This document shows positions 7,130 through 14,484 of a DNA stretch of 33,716 nt, one piece after another. The position numbers and the translations under genes were made by a program. The stretch comes from Nocardia testacea NBRC 100365 (GTDB lineage Bacteria > Actinomycetota > Actinomycetes > Mycobacteriales > Mycobacteriaceae). Location of the stretch: the NCBI RefSeq assembly GCF_000308775.1, contig NZ_BAGJ01000092.1, forward strand, positions 1 to 33,716, read 5' to 3'. Within the stretch, counting starts at the first letter, position 1. Every line of letters begins with the position of its first letter. Below the pieces are notes generated by a model. That model was not told where the DNA came from. It made no database searches and saw nothing but the letters and a program-made list of their open reading frames with translations.

Positions 7130-7675
7130 CGTTCTTCCTTCGGACGGTCGACGAACAGTGGTGGGCGGGTTCGGATCACGGGTGCGAAGCGGTGTCATCG
7201 GCCGGCGGTGGATTGCGCGCCGTGTGCCTGTCGAGTCGATCCATCGTCCCCAGCTCCTCGTCGAGTCGAAACGGCCCCCTGGTGTTGGTCAACCAGAAGA
7301 GAATGATCAGTAACTTATCAGTTTTTGGTACTTAGCCTTCTGTGATCGGCCTTCGGACGATGATCTGCCGATATAGGCGGACAATTGTGAAAATATCTGT
7401 TTGATTGAGGACTGATGCGCGTAAATCTGATGGCAAAGGCGTGTGTGGAGCAGGGGCGAAGGTGTCTACTAGTGTGAGAATGACGATGAACATTACCGTG
7501 CGGGAAGGATCGGGACGCCGTGCGAACGCCGGTCGATCTGCCGATCGGCGACCCTGCCGTATCGCCGAGACCCACCGGACCGCGCGAAGCGATCGGTCGG
7601 CGCGAATGATCGCTGTCACCCGACTCGCCCGTGCGGGCCGGGGGAATTCCGCCAGTATGTCGATAGCCTGTCGGA
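7130..7675. other. Divergent intergenic region, partly AT-rich
   Basis: No gene is supported across 546 bp between the divergent small secreted protein and the conserved protein at 7676. The part from about 7290 to 7500 is much less GC-rich than its surroundings and contains TGATCAGTAACTTATCA and several T runs, which may hold promoters. No frame shows recognisable protein similarity. Confidence 0.5.
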
Positions 7676-8137
7676 ATGGCAGGAACCGATGGCGGCGACG
7701 GCGACGTGCCCGCGGAGCGTCACCGTCGGCCGGTAGGTGTCGGCGATGCCACGGTCGAGGCCGTGGGTGGTGTGTCCGAGGCCTTCGAGATCGCCGAGCG
7801 GGCCCGCGGGCATCTGTACGCGTTCCACCAACTCACCGGCCGCGCCGATTTCGCCCTGGGCCGGGCGGTGGAGTTGTTGCGAGAGGCGGGGTATCACCAT
7901 CTCGCCGATCGAATCGCCGCCGATCTGATCGGCCGTAATGTTCTGGAAGGCCGGTGGACCTTCCAGATCGTCGAGGAGTACGACGACGGCTACTACGACT
8001 TGTTCCGCGAGATCGAACGCCAGGTCCGGGACGAATTGGTCCAGGGCCGGCGTCATGTCTACGAGGCGGAGATGAAGGAAGCGCGTCGTACGCACGGCCG
8101 ACGCGGACATGAGGCCCGGCCGCTCGAGGATCGCTGA
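7676..8137 (+). CDS. Conserved actinobacterial hypothetical protein
   Basis: The frame from ATG 7676 gives 153 residues. From residue 35 it is highly ordered and helical: EAFEIAERARGHLYAFHQLTGRAD, then AVELLREAGYHHLADRIAADLIGRNVLEGRW, then the acidic aromatic FQIVEEYDDGYYDLF, then VRDELVQGRRHVYEAEMKEARR. I recognise this pattern from unnamed proteins conserved through Mycobacterium, Nocardia and Rhodococcus; the function is unknown. There is no signal peptide or membrane segment, so it is cytosolic. The basic tail (RRTHGRRGHEARP) is also conserved. The ribosome binding site is weak; the first 30 residues look unconserved and a later start is possible. Confidence 0.8.
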   Translation: MAGTDGGDGDVPAERHRRPVGVGDATVEAVGGVSEAFEIAERARGHLYAFHQLTGRADFALGRAVELLREAGYHHLADRIAADLIGRNVLEGRWTFQIVEEYDDGYYDLFREIERQVRDELVQGRRHVYEAEMKEARRTHGRRGHEARPLEDR

Positions 8138-8269
8138 ACCGCGGTTCGACTGTGGTTCCCGGCGAGAATTCGATCTGTCGCCGTCCGCCGCGACCGGTGG
8201 TGGATGCACGCTCGGACGGCTCGCCGATGCCGACTGTGACGATCCCTGTGGGCACACGGCGGTTTCGGG

Positions 8270-8516
8270 GTGGGCGGGGAGGAAGCCGTGGCCGAGGTGA
8301 TCGCGGAATTCGACTGCGCGAGTGCTCGCGCGAAATCTTGTCGCGGCGGGGAATCCGCTGGACGAGACGCGCGAGCACCCACGCCTGGGAGTTGTCGGTC
8401 TGCGCTGGATCTACCCGGTCGTGACCGCGGAGTTCGCCCGGCATGCCGGCCACGGTGACATCCTGCGCGAGCAGATCGCGACCGGGGCGATATTTCCGGA
8501 GATCGACCGGTACGGC
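8270..8516 (+). pseudogene. DinB-like (DUF664) gene remnant, frameshifted
   Basis: Two frames together resemble the C-terminal half of DUF664/DinB proteins. The first reads AEVIAEFDCASARA from about 8288; one frame over follows RNLVAAGNPLDETREHPRLG, LRWIYPVV and EFARHAGHGDILREQ. The family usually has LRW-x3-H-x3-E-x-ARHxGHxDILRE; here the first His is replaced by Pro, removing a metal ligand, and a frameshift lies near 8330. No N-terminal half is found, and the end abuts the ohr stop. This is a dead fragment of a thiol-transferase or metal-binding four-helix protein. Confidence 0.6.
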
Positions 8517-8945
8517 TCAGCTGACGGTGACGTCGACGGTGACCGGGATGTTGCCGCGGGTGGCGTTGGAGTATGGGCATACCGCGTGCGCGGCCGCGAC
8601 GAGGGATTCGGCGCTGTCCTGCTCGATACCGCCCATTTCCACGTGCAGAGCGGCGGAGAGGCCGAATCCGCCCTGCTCGGTGCGGTGCACGCCGATCTCG
8701 GCGACAACGGCCGAATCACTGAAAGTGACTTTCTGCCCGGCGGCGACGGCCTTCAACGCCGAGTGGAAGCAGGAGGCCCAGCCGGCGGCGAAGAGCTGTT
8801 CGGGGTTCGTCGCGCCACCCGGCCCGCCCATTTCCCGCGGGATGGCGAGGGTGAGGTCGATCAGGCCGTCGTTGCTGGCCGCGCGTCCTCCGGCGCGGCC
8901 GTCCCCGGTCGAGGTGGCGACGGCGGTGTAGACGGGTTCGGACAT
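8517..8945 (-). CDS. ohr: Organic hydroperoxide resistance protein (OsmC/Ohr)
   Basis: The 142-residue protein reduces organic and lipid hydroperoxides to alcohols with two reactive cysteines. Both are present: Cys59 in GWASCFHSAL and Cys123 in AVCPYSNATRGN, with NPEQLFAAGW upstream, so this is the Ohr rather than the OsmC branch. The start ATG 8945 follows GGAGAA. It is the second gene after a DUF308-like membrane protein, 49 bp downstream, both divergent from a TetR regulator. Ohr is often controlled by the MarR-type OhrR; no OhrR is present here, so the TetR protein is the likely controller. Recycling probably uses mycothiol, mycoredoxin or lipoylated partners, none of which are encoded here. 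Confidence 0.93.
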   Translation of the reverse strand: MSEPVYTAVATSTGDGRAGGRAASNDGLIDLTLAIPREMGGPGGATNPEQLFAAGWASCFHSALKAVAAGQKVTFSDSAVVAEIGVHRTEQGGFGLSAALHVEMGGIEQDSAESLVAAAHAVCPYSNATRGNIPVTVDVTVS

Positions 8946-8994
8946 GATGTTCTCCTTCGATGGTGAGGGTTCTACTGCGGGTGGGCCGGTGGCG

Positions 8995-9567
8995 TCATCG
9001 CGTCCGGGCCGCGCGGAGGTGGAGGCGGACCGCCGAGATCAGGAAGAAGATGCCGCCCAGCGCCGCGTACCCGGCGAGGGTGGTGAGCGACGCGTCCGGT
9101 GCGCCGGCGCCCGCGAAGAAGCTCGCGCCGGCGAGGGTGGAGATTCCGCCGCTCAGGATCATCGCCCATTGGCCACCGAGGCGGTAGCGCAGTATGGCGA
9201 CGATCAACTGCACGATCCCCGCGGTGATCGCCCAGGCGCCCCACACCCGCAGGACGTCGGGAATGCCGGAGGTGACGGCCGCGGCCAGGCCGAATGCGGT
9301 GAGCAGGCTCAACGCCATGTTGACGTACAGCGGCGCACGCGGGCGGGCGGCGCCCGAGGTGCGGAAGTCGATCACGGCCGCGGCCACGTCGAACAGGGGG
9401 TAGAGCAGCAGCAGGGCAATGCTGACCGGGTTGAGCGTCGCGGCGGCCGCCGGCATCAGAACCGCCCAGACCAGGGCGAAGCCGAAGCGGCCGTAGTACA
9501 GGTTTCGCAACCCCTCGGTGCTGCCGGTGGCGGAGCCGGCCACGCCGGTCCCGATTGAACTGGGCAT
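8995..9567 (-). CDS. DUF308/HdeD-like membrane protein
   Basis: The start is taken at ATG 9567, preceded by GAAAGAGAG; a longer frame reaching 9651 would cross the operator. The 190 residues hold about six helices, for example FALVWAVLMPAAAATLNPVSIALLLLYPLFDV, ALSLLTAFGLAAAVT, VWGAWAITAGIVQLIVAIL and GYAALGGIFFLISAVRL. The paired-helix layout, with LRNLYYGRF at the start and the tail RLHLRAA, is that of DUF308 (HdeD-type) acid- and stress-response membrane proteins. Exact role unknown. It is first gene of a two-gene operon with ohr, so probably part of the same oxidative or envelope stress response. Confidence 0.8.
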   Translation of the reverse strand: MPSSIGTGVAGSATGSTEGLRNLYYGRFGFALVWAVLMPAAAATLNPVSIALLLLYPLFDVAAAVIDFRTSGAARPRAPLYVNMALSLLTAFGLAAAVTSGIPDVLRVWGAWAITAGIVQLIVAILRYRLGGQWAMILSGGISTLAGASFFAGAGAPDASLTTLAGYAALGGIFFLISAVRLHLRAARTR

Positions 9568-9597
9568 CAGACTCTCTTTCGATGAGCAAGGTATGGG

Positions 9598-9668
9598 AGA
9601 AAGAACGATCGGTATACCTGAAGTCTGAGGTGTGCCGATCCGACTTGTCAAGACCGATCGTTCTTTCT
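9598..9668. promoter_or_regulatory. Perfect 16-bp inverted repeat between divergent genes (TetR operators)
   Basis: AGAAAGAACGATCGGT (9598-9613) and ACCGATCGTTCTTTCT (9653-9668) are exact reverse complements separated by 39 bp. Each arm has a CGATCG palindromic core, as a TetR dimer would need. One copy lies about 30 bp before the membrane protein-ohr start and the other about 40 bp before the TetR start, so one repressor can cover both promoters. Confidence 0.85.
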
Positions 9669-9710
9669 GCTAGCATCGGAGCCGGAGTGCGAGAGAGGGG
9701 AAGAAGTCAG

Positions 9711-10277
9711 ATGTCGGAAGCGCGCACGCGTCTGCTCGACACGGCGAGTGGGCTGTTCTACTCCGAAGGGCTTCATTCGGTCGGCGTCGAGCGCATCATC
9801 GCGGCCGCCCAGGTGACACGGGCGACCATGTACCGGCATTTCCCCGGCAAGGACGACCTCGTCGTCGCCTACCTGGCTCGAGCCGACGAATCGATCCGCG
9901 CCCAGGTCGACGCCGCGCGCCGCGAGAATCCGGCTGCCGTCGACGCCGTCCGGGCCGTCGGGCGGGCGATCGCCGACAGCATCCGGTCGCCCGGGTTCCG
10001 CGGGTGCGCGTTTCTCAACGCGGCGGCCGAATACCCCGATCCCGAGCATCCGGTCCACCGAACCGTGCTCGCGCACCGGCAGTGGTTCCTGGCCACGGTC
10101 ACCGAACTCCTCGCCGAGGTCGGCGATACCGATCCGGCGCCCGCTGCCCGGCATTTCGTCATGCTGCGCGACGGCGCGATGGCGGCCGGTTGCCTGACCG
10201 ACCCGGACCCCATCTGTGAGACGTTCCTGCTCGGAATCGAAGGTCTGCTGGAGTCCCGTCTCGGAACTCGACGCTGA
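9711..10277 (+). CDS. TetR-family repressor
   Basis: The start is ATG 9711 behind GAGAGGGGAAGAAG, giving 188 residues. The N-terminal HTH is standard: RTRLLDTASGLFYSEGLHSVGVERIIAAAQVTRATMYRHFPGKDDLVVAYL at about residues 4-57. The ligand domain has CAFLNAAAEYPDPEHPV, a motif of a TetR subgroup whose conserved Cys (about residue 103) may be redox-active. It is divergent from the DUF308 protein-ohr operon, with the 16-bp inverted repeat between them, so autoregulation and control of ohr are likely. An inducer such as an organic peroxide or electrophile is inferred. Its 3' end overlaps the end of the opposing KshB-like remnant. Confidence 0.9.
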   Translation: MSEARTRLLDTASGLFYSEGLHSVGVERIIAAAQVTRATMYRHFPGKDDLVVAYLARADESIRAQVDAARRENPAAVDAVRAVGRAIADSIRSPGFRGCAFLNAAAEYPDPEHPVHRTVLAHRQWFLATVTELLAEVGDTDPAPAARHFVMLRDGAMAAGCLTDPDPICETFLLGIEGLLESRLGTRR

Positions 10278-10660
10278 GGTTGTCGCTGATCGGCCGGGCC
10301 TGGCGGGCGAGGATTCATCCGGCCGCGACGTCCTCGTCGTCGAGGATCGCGGCGTTGCCCATCTCGACCTTCCCCTCGATCAGAACGCAAGCGCACGAAC
10401 CACATTCGTTATCCACGTTGTCGCCCCACCAAATGCGAGGCGTAGCCGCTCTCGGTCCGTTCGACGGTGATTTCCGGTGGTTCTGGCGGTGAACGGTGAA
10501 CTCGCCGGCGAATAGCATCGCGCCGCCGAACCCGTGCGGTCGCTCGGCACCCGCAGCGTCAGGACCGGCCCGGTGCGTAGTCGAACGCCGCACGGTGCTC
10601 GACTGCGACGGCGGCTTCCATTGAGCGAAACGTCCGGGCGATATCCCGGCCGAGCGGCCA
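10260..10660 (-). pseudogene. KshB-like oxygenase reductase, heavily decayed
   Basis: Fragments of one FAD/NADH/[2Fe-2S] reductase (KshB or HmpA type) are spread over all three minus frames in correct order: AAFDYAPG, then PVLTLRVPSDRTGSAARCYS and SSPF (FAD domain), then PPEITVERTESGYASHL, then NECGSCACVLIEGKVEMGNA and ILDDEDVAAG (ferredoxin), TGA at 10315-10317, then ILARQARPISDNLSVEF. About 200 residues covering the NAD domain are deleted, several frameshifts are present, and the final cluster ligand is lost (ILACQ to ILARQ). The stop falls where the family has a tryptophan or tyrosine. It was probably the reductase of a Rieske-type steroid or aromatic oxygenase; no oxygenase subunit remains. 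Confidence 0.75.
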
Positions 10661-10722
10661 TACGCTCGCAGCGTCGAGGCCGCCGGGCGCTGGACCACAC
10701 AACGAAACGGAGGTGGACGCCG

Positions 10723-11097
10723 ATGTCCGTCGAGTCGATGTCGCAGGCCGAGACGCGCAGCGCACCGGGCCGGTTCGCCGGCGGGGTGACGGTGGTGACG
10801 GGGATGGACGGCGCGGATCCGGTCGGATTCGCGCGCCATCGTTCGCGTCGGTCTCGCTCGACCCGCCGCCGGTCCTCTTCTGCGCCGATCACCGCGGTCG
10901 CTCCTGGCCGCGGATCCGCCCGTCCCGGCGTGCTGATGCGGGTCCACGCCGAGACCCATGATGTGCACGCGGCCGGTGACCACGATGTGGTGATCGGCCG
11001 GGTCCTCGAGCCGGAATCCCCGGCCGGGGAGCGTCCGCTGATCTTCTTCCGCGGCAAATTCGGTATCGATACACCCGCAACCCTGGTCAGCGCCTGA
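10723..11097 (+). pseudogene. Flavin reductase (HsaB/HpaC-like), frameshift and deletion
   Basis: ATG 10723 follows GGAGG and codes for a normal flavin reductase start (GRFAGGVTVVTGMDGADPVGFA). Homology then jumps one frame over: PSFASVSLDPPPVLFCADH, RGRSWPRI. After that roughly 55 residues are missing and homology returns in the first frame (GVLMRVHAETHDVHAAGDHD, VVIGRVLE, PLIFFRGKFG). So a frameshift near 10830 and an internal deletion near 10920 have destroyed the gene, although a frame stays open to the stop. Intact relatives supply FMNH2 to two-component monooxygenases such as HsaA. It sits just upstream of the NTF2-like and OYE genes, read in the same direction, so it may once have led their operon. 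Confidence 0.78.
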
Positions 11098-11117
11098 AAA
11101 TGGAGGTGTTCCCGTCC

Positions 11118-11639
11118 ATGTCTTCTTCTCTCCCGCCGGGTCTGTCGGCGGCCGACGCCGCACTGGCGATCTCCGAGATCGAGCGTGTTTTCGCTGCCCG
11201 CCTGCGGTGTATGGACACCAAACAGTGGCATCTGTACGCCGCCCTGCACACCGAAGACGTGGTCAGTGAGACGTGGGGTGGACTTCCCGGCGACAAACAA
11301 CCCTGCACCGGCGATACCGCCAACCGTGTGGTCGGCAACCAGCTGCTGGCCGATACGATCCGCCGGCTACTCGACGGCCCGGTGCGGGTGACCACCGTGC
11401 ACCACGGGCACACCCCCGAGATCGAGCTGACCTCGGCCACCGCCGCTCGCGGGATCTGGGCGATGGAGGATCTGCTCTGGTGGTCCGACGGTGACGAGGA
11501 ACTGCACCTGCACGGATACGGCCACTACCACGAGGAGTACCGCCGGGTGGACGGGCGCTGGCTGATCGGCTACCGCAAACTCACCCGCCTGCGGGTCGAT
11601 GCCCCGGCGGACTTCTTCCGATTCATGAAGGCACTGTGA
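11118..11639 (+). CDS. NTF2-like/SnoaL-type protein
   Basis: ATG 11118 is preferred (GGAGG 11 bases upstream); an in-frame ATG at 11100 adds six residues. The 173-residue product has the cone-shaped NTF2 fold pattern: AADAALAISEIERVFAARLRCMDTKQWHLYAALHTEDVV, a central TTVHHGHTPEIEL, AMEDLLWWSDG, and the closing HGYGHYHEEYRRVDGRWLIGYRKLTRLRVD. In this superfamily such proteins are ketosteroid isomerases, polyketide cyclases or hydratases; the His-rich centre (HHGH) and HGYGHYHEEY resemble a subgroup next to OYE-type reductases. Substrate unknown. Its stop overlaps the possible GTG of the OYE gene, so the two are translationally coupled. Confidence 0.82.
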   Translation: MSSSLPPGLSAADAALAISEIERVFAARLRCMDTKQWHLYAALHTEDVVSETWGGLPGDKQPCTGDTANRVVGNQLLADTIRRLLDGPVRVTTVHHGHTPEIELTSATAARGIWAMEDLLWWSDGDEELHLHGYGHYHEEYRRVDGRWLIGYRKLTRLRVDAPADFFRFMKAL

Positions 11640-11644
11640 TCCCG

Positions 11645-12787
11645 ATGGCCGATCGTCATGCCGCGTTGTTCCGGTCGCTGACCGTCCGTTCCCTGGAGCT
11701 ACCGAATCGGATCGTCATGTCGGCGATGACCCGGTCGGCGTCGCCGGGCGGAGTTCCCGGGTCCGATGTCGCCGGGTACTACCGGCGCCGCGCGGCGGGG
11801 GGTACCGGGCTGATCGTCACCGAGGGCGTCGCCATAGATCACCCTGCCGCGGTCGACAATCCGCGCGTGCCCCGCATGTACGGCGAGGATGCCCTGGCCG
11901 GATGGCGGACCGTCGTCGAGGAGGTGCACGCGGCCGGCGGCCGGATCGTGCCCCAACTGTGGCACGTCGGCCCGCTGTGGGGCGCGATGAGTGCGGTCGA
12001 CCCGGCGATCAGGCCGATGCGGCCCTCCGGGCGATGGGGGACACCGGGGGTGACCTCCTATTCCGACGAGTACATCGCGCGGGCCGCACACCCTACCGCG
12101 CCGATGACCGAGGCGGATATCGACGATATCCGCGCGGCCTATGTGCGTGCCGCGGTCGCCGCGGCCGAACTCGGGTTCGACGGTATCGCGCTGCACGGCG
12201 GTCACGGTTACCTGCTGGATTCGTTCCTGTGGCAGGACACCAACAGCCGCGACGACCGGTGGGGCGGTGACGCGGTGGCGCGCAGCAGGTTCCCCGCGGA
12301 GGTCGTCGCGGCCATCCGGGCGGCGGTCGGCGACGAGCTGCCCATCTTCTTCCGCTTCTCCCAGCACAAGCAACAGGATTACCGGGCCCGCATCGCCGGG
12401 ACCCCGGACGAACTACAGGTGATCCTCGGTCCCCTCGCCGATGCCGGAGTCGATGTCTTCGATGCCAGTATCCGGCGCTTCGATGTGCCGGCGTTCGAGG
12501 GCAGTGAGCTGTCGCTGGCGGGATGGGCCAAGAAGCTCACCGGGGCGTTCGCGATGGCGGTGGGAAGTGTCGGCCTCGGAAAATCGCTGCGTGACAGCCG
12601 GGCCGAAGGGGCGGCGGCGGTCGTCGACAATATCGGCGAGGTGGCGCGGCGCCTCGAGTGCGGCGAGTTCGACCTGGTCGCGATCGGCCGTATGCATCTC
12701 GCCGACCCGGCGCTGGCGACGACACTGCGTACCGGGGCGCCGCTGACACCGTTCGATCGTGCGGTCCACGAGGGACGTCTGCACTGA
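11645..12787 (+). CDS. Old Yellow Enzyme-family NADH:flavin oxidoreductase
   Basis: This 380-residue FMN enzyme should reduce activated C=C bonds (enones, dienoates). Start ATG 11645; GTG 11636 overlaps the upstream stop and is an alternative. Landmarks: FRSLTVRSLELPNRIVMSAMTR at the start, AGYYRRRAAGGTGLIVTEG, the QLWHVGP strand, the active-site HGGHGYLLDSFLW (His about 183 and 186, Tyr 188), the following TNSRDDRWGG, the barrel strand DVFDASIRR, and the FMN-phosphate region VGSVG followed by DLVAIGR. It belongs to the classical OYE group rather than the longer 2,4-dienoyl-CoA reductases, as there is no C-terminal Fe-S/FAD part. It is the only intact redox enzyme of a cluster whose reductase neighbours are pseudogenes. 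Confidence 0.92.
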   Translation: MADRHAALFRSLTVRSLELPNRIVMSAMTRSASPGGVPGSDVAGYYRRRAAGGTGLIVTEGVAIDHPAAVDNPRVPRMYGEDALAGWRTVVEEVHAAGGRIVPQLWHVGPLWGAMSAVDPAIRPMRPSGRWGTPGVTSYSDEYIARAAHPTAPMTEADIDDIRAAYVRAAVAAAELGFDGIALHGGHGYLLDSFLWQDTNSRDDRWGGDAVARSRFPAEVVAAIRAAVGDELPIFFRFSQHKQQDYRARIAGTPDELQVILGPLADAGVDVFDASIRRFDVPAFEGSELSLAGWAKKLTGAFAMAVGSVGLGKSLRDSRAEGAAAVVDNIGEVARRLECGEFDLVAIGRMHLADPALATTLRTGAPLTPFDRAVHEGRLH

Positions 12788-12799
12788 TCGTCGTTCGGC

Positions 12800-13155
12800 C
12801 CGCGGATCCGGTGGGCGGCAAGGGCTCGCCGGATCAGCGGGCGGCGCGGCCGAGTAGCGGCCGCACCACTGTCGAGCAGCCGGGCCGTCCGCCGCCGGAT
12901 GAGCCATGTTCCGTCGACGCGCGCCGGCTCGAAGCCGTTGGCGGTCACCCGCCACACCCGGAACGAATCGTCGTCGGTACGGCGCAGCAACAGCGAATGG
13001 CACGTCGCCACCGCGGTATCGCCGTCGATCCGGATATGGACCGGATCCAGCAGATGCCCGCACCCCTCGTGGAGGTAGTCCTGATGCGGCGCGGTGCGCA
13101 CCATCTCGGTGATCGAGTCGCGGCCCTCCATCACGCGAATATCGATCGGTAACAT
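12800..13155 (-). pseudogene. NTF2-like protein remnant lacking its N-terminal half
   Basis: From ATG 13155 the frame reads DIRVMEGRDSITEMVRTAPHQDYLHEGCGH, then PVHIRIDGDTAVATCHSLLLRR, DDSFRVWRVTANGFEPARVDGTWLIRRRT and ARLLDSGAA. This is the second half of a SnoaL/NTF2-like protein of about 150 residues. The first helical part (about 45 residues) is missing and no homologous codons are seen upstream. At the 3' side the frame lost its stop and runs into the antisense of the OYE gene. It converges with the OYE gene. Probably dead; if expressed, it would lack the wall of the active-site cone. Confidence 0.65.
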
Positions 13156-13248
13156 TCGGGGGCGGTGGGTATTCCGCGGACCACGGTGCGGTATACGAGG
13201 TACGCCGGTCCGCGCCGTCCCGCTCTGGCGGATCCGCCCGCCGCCGGT

Positions 13249-14055
13249 CTACCGCTCAGGTGGCCGACGGTGTGCCGACGGGGGCCGGACGTCGGCTGCG
13301 GTGTCCGGTACGAGGCTGCTGTACAGGCGTCGGAGGTCCACTGTGTCGGCAGGCTCCGCCTTCGTGCGCTCGGTGCGGTCGACCTGGCGGTGCAGCGCTT
13401 CCATCTTCTCGTCCAACTGGGCGGCGACCGCGGCTGCCTGGGCCAGGTCGCTGCGGAGATTCGGCGGCACTTCGCCGCGGTATTTGTAGTAGATCTTGTG
13501 CTCGAGGCTGGCCCAGAAGTCCATCGCGATGGTGCGGATCTGGATTTCGACCGGAATGTGTTCGGTGCCGTGGGAGCGGAAGACCGGGATCGAAACGATC
13601 AGGTGCAGGCTCTGGTAGCCGTTCGGTTTGCGATGGGTGATGTAGTCGCGTTCCTCGAGGACCGTGATGTCCTCCTGGCCGGCGAGCATATCCCGGATCA
13701 CGGTGATGTCGGAGATGAAGCTGCACACGATGCGGACCCCGGCGATATCGAGGATGTTGTCCCGGATGGACGCCGGCGTCATCGGGTAGTTCTTGCGCTG
13801 GACCTTCTCCATGACGCTTTCGGGGGTTTTCAGTCGCGACCCGACGTGTTCGATGGGGTTGTACTCGTGGGTGCTGTTGAAATCCTCGCGCAAGATATTG
13901 ATCTTGGTGGTGATCTCTTCGATCGCGAATTTGTAGCCGAGCATGAAGTCGAGGAACTGTTCGCGCAGCGCACGCACGTCGTCGACGCCGACCGGCGGCA
14001 CACCGGGGGAGTCGGGGGCGGACGGGCTCGGCTGCCAGGTTCTCATTGGCTCCAT
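13249..14055 (-). CDS. RelA/SpoT-domain small alarmone synthetase-like protein
   Basis: Start set at ATG 14055 (MEPMRTWQP); 14046 or the longer 14103 are possible, as no ribosome binding site is decisive. The 268-residue protein has a single RelA/SpoT nucleotidyltransferase domain (about residues 50-210): HVGSRLKTPESVMEKVQRKNYP, IRDNILDIAGVRIVCSFISD, HRKPNGYQSLHLIV, VEIQIRTIAMDFWASLEHKIYYKYRG. There is no HD hydrolase, TGS or ACT domain, so it is of the YjbM/RelQ type (similar to Rv1366), predicted to transfer pyrophosphate from ATP to GTP or GDP. The synthetase motifs look intact. The C-terminal 40 residues are charged and unconserved. It stands alone between a broken NTF2-like gene and a small membrane protein. 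Confidence 0.9.
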   Translation of the reverse strand: MEPMRTWQPSPSAPDSPGVPPVGVDDVRALREQFLDFMLGYKFAIEEITTKINILREDFNSTHEYNPIEHVGSRLKTPESVMEKVQRKNYPMTPASIRDNILDIAGVRIVCSFISDITVIRDMLAGQEDITVLEERDYITHRKPNGYQSLHLIVSIPVFRSHGTEHIPVEIQIRTIAMDFWASLEHKIYYKYRGEVPPNLRSDLAQAAAVAAQLDEKMEALHRQVDRTERTKAEPADTVDLRRLYSSLVPDTAADVRPPSAHRRPPER

Positions 14056-14223
14056 TGTGCCGTTGCCAGCGGTTTTGCCGCCACGCCGGGTGAGGCACGC
14101 CACGACCTGCTCGGCGCTCGATCGATGCGGGCGCGACCGCGGGAGGTATCCGAAAAACGAAGCGTTCTCGGTCGGACCTCGGGTAACAGTTTCATAAAAC
14201 CGGTAGGTGGGAAGTCCATAGCT

Positions 14224-14418
14224 ATGACAGCGATTCGGAACCGGCCGCCCCGGGTCGTCGGTGTCGAACGGGGCACCGCGGTCCTGGCCGTGTTCACCTG
14301 CCTGGTGTTCTCCATCGGCATCACCGTTCTGGCCGGCTCGTTCCTGACCGCTGTCACCGTGACGGCGGCACTGGCCGTAGGAATGTGGCTGACCTCGAAA
14401 ATGCTTCCCCGCCAGTGA
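14224..14418 (+). CDS. 64-residue two-helix membrane protein
   Basis: ATG 14224 follows GGTGGGAAG. The product has a basic N-terminus (MTAIRNRPPRVVGVERG), two hydrophobic helices (TAVLAVFTCLVFSIGITVLAG and SFLTAVTVTAALAVGMWL) and a short TSKMLPRQ tail, so both ends are probably cytosolic. No family is recognised. It lies downstream of, and opposite to, crtB. It is too short for a carotenoid cyclase subunit and lacks the acidic motifs of CrtYc/d. Clean codon bias and the start context support a real gene. Confidence 0.6.
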   Translation: MTAIRNRPPRVVGVERGTAVLAVFTCLVFSIGITVLAGSFLTAVTVTAALAVGMWLTSKMLPRQ

Positions 14419-14484
14419 TATCCCGTCGGCGACCGAGACCGGAGCCGGTACCGAGTCGGGCGGCGCGCATTCGGCCCCGGGCCG

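Noticed and set aside
6104..7306. 400-codon + frame
   Set aside because: Out-of-frame with the HTH gene and antisense to the secreted protein; proline/arginine-rich with no domain.
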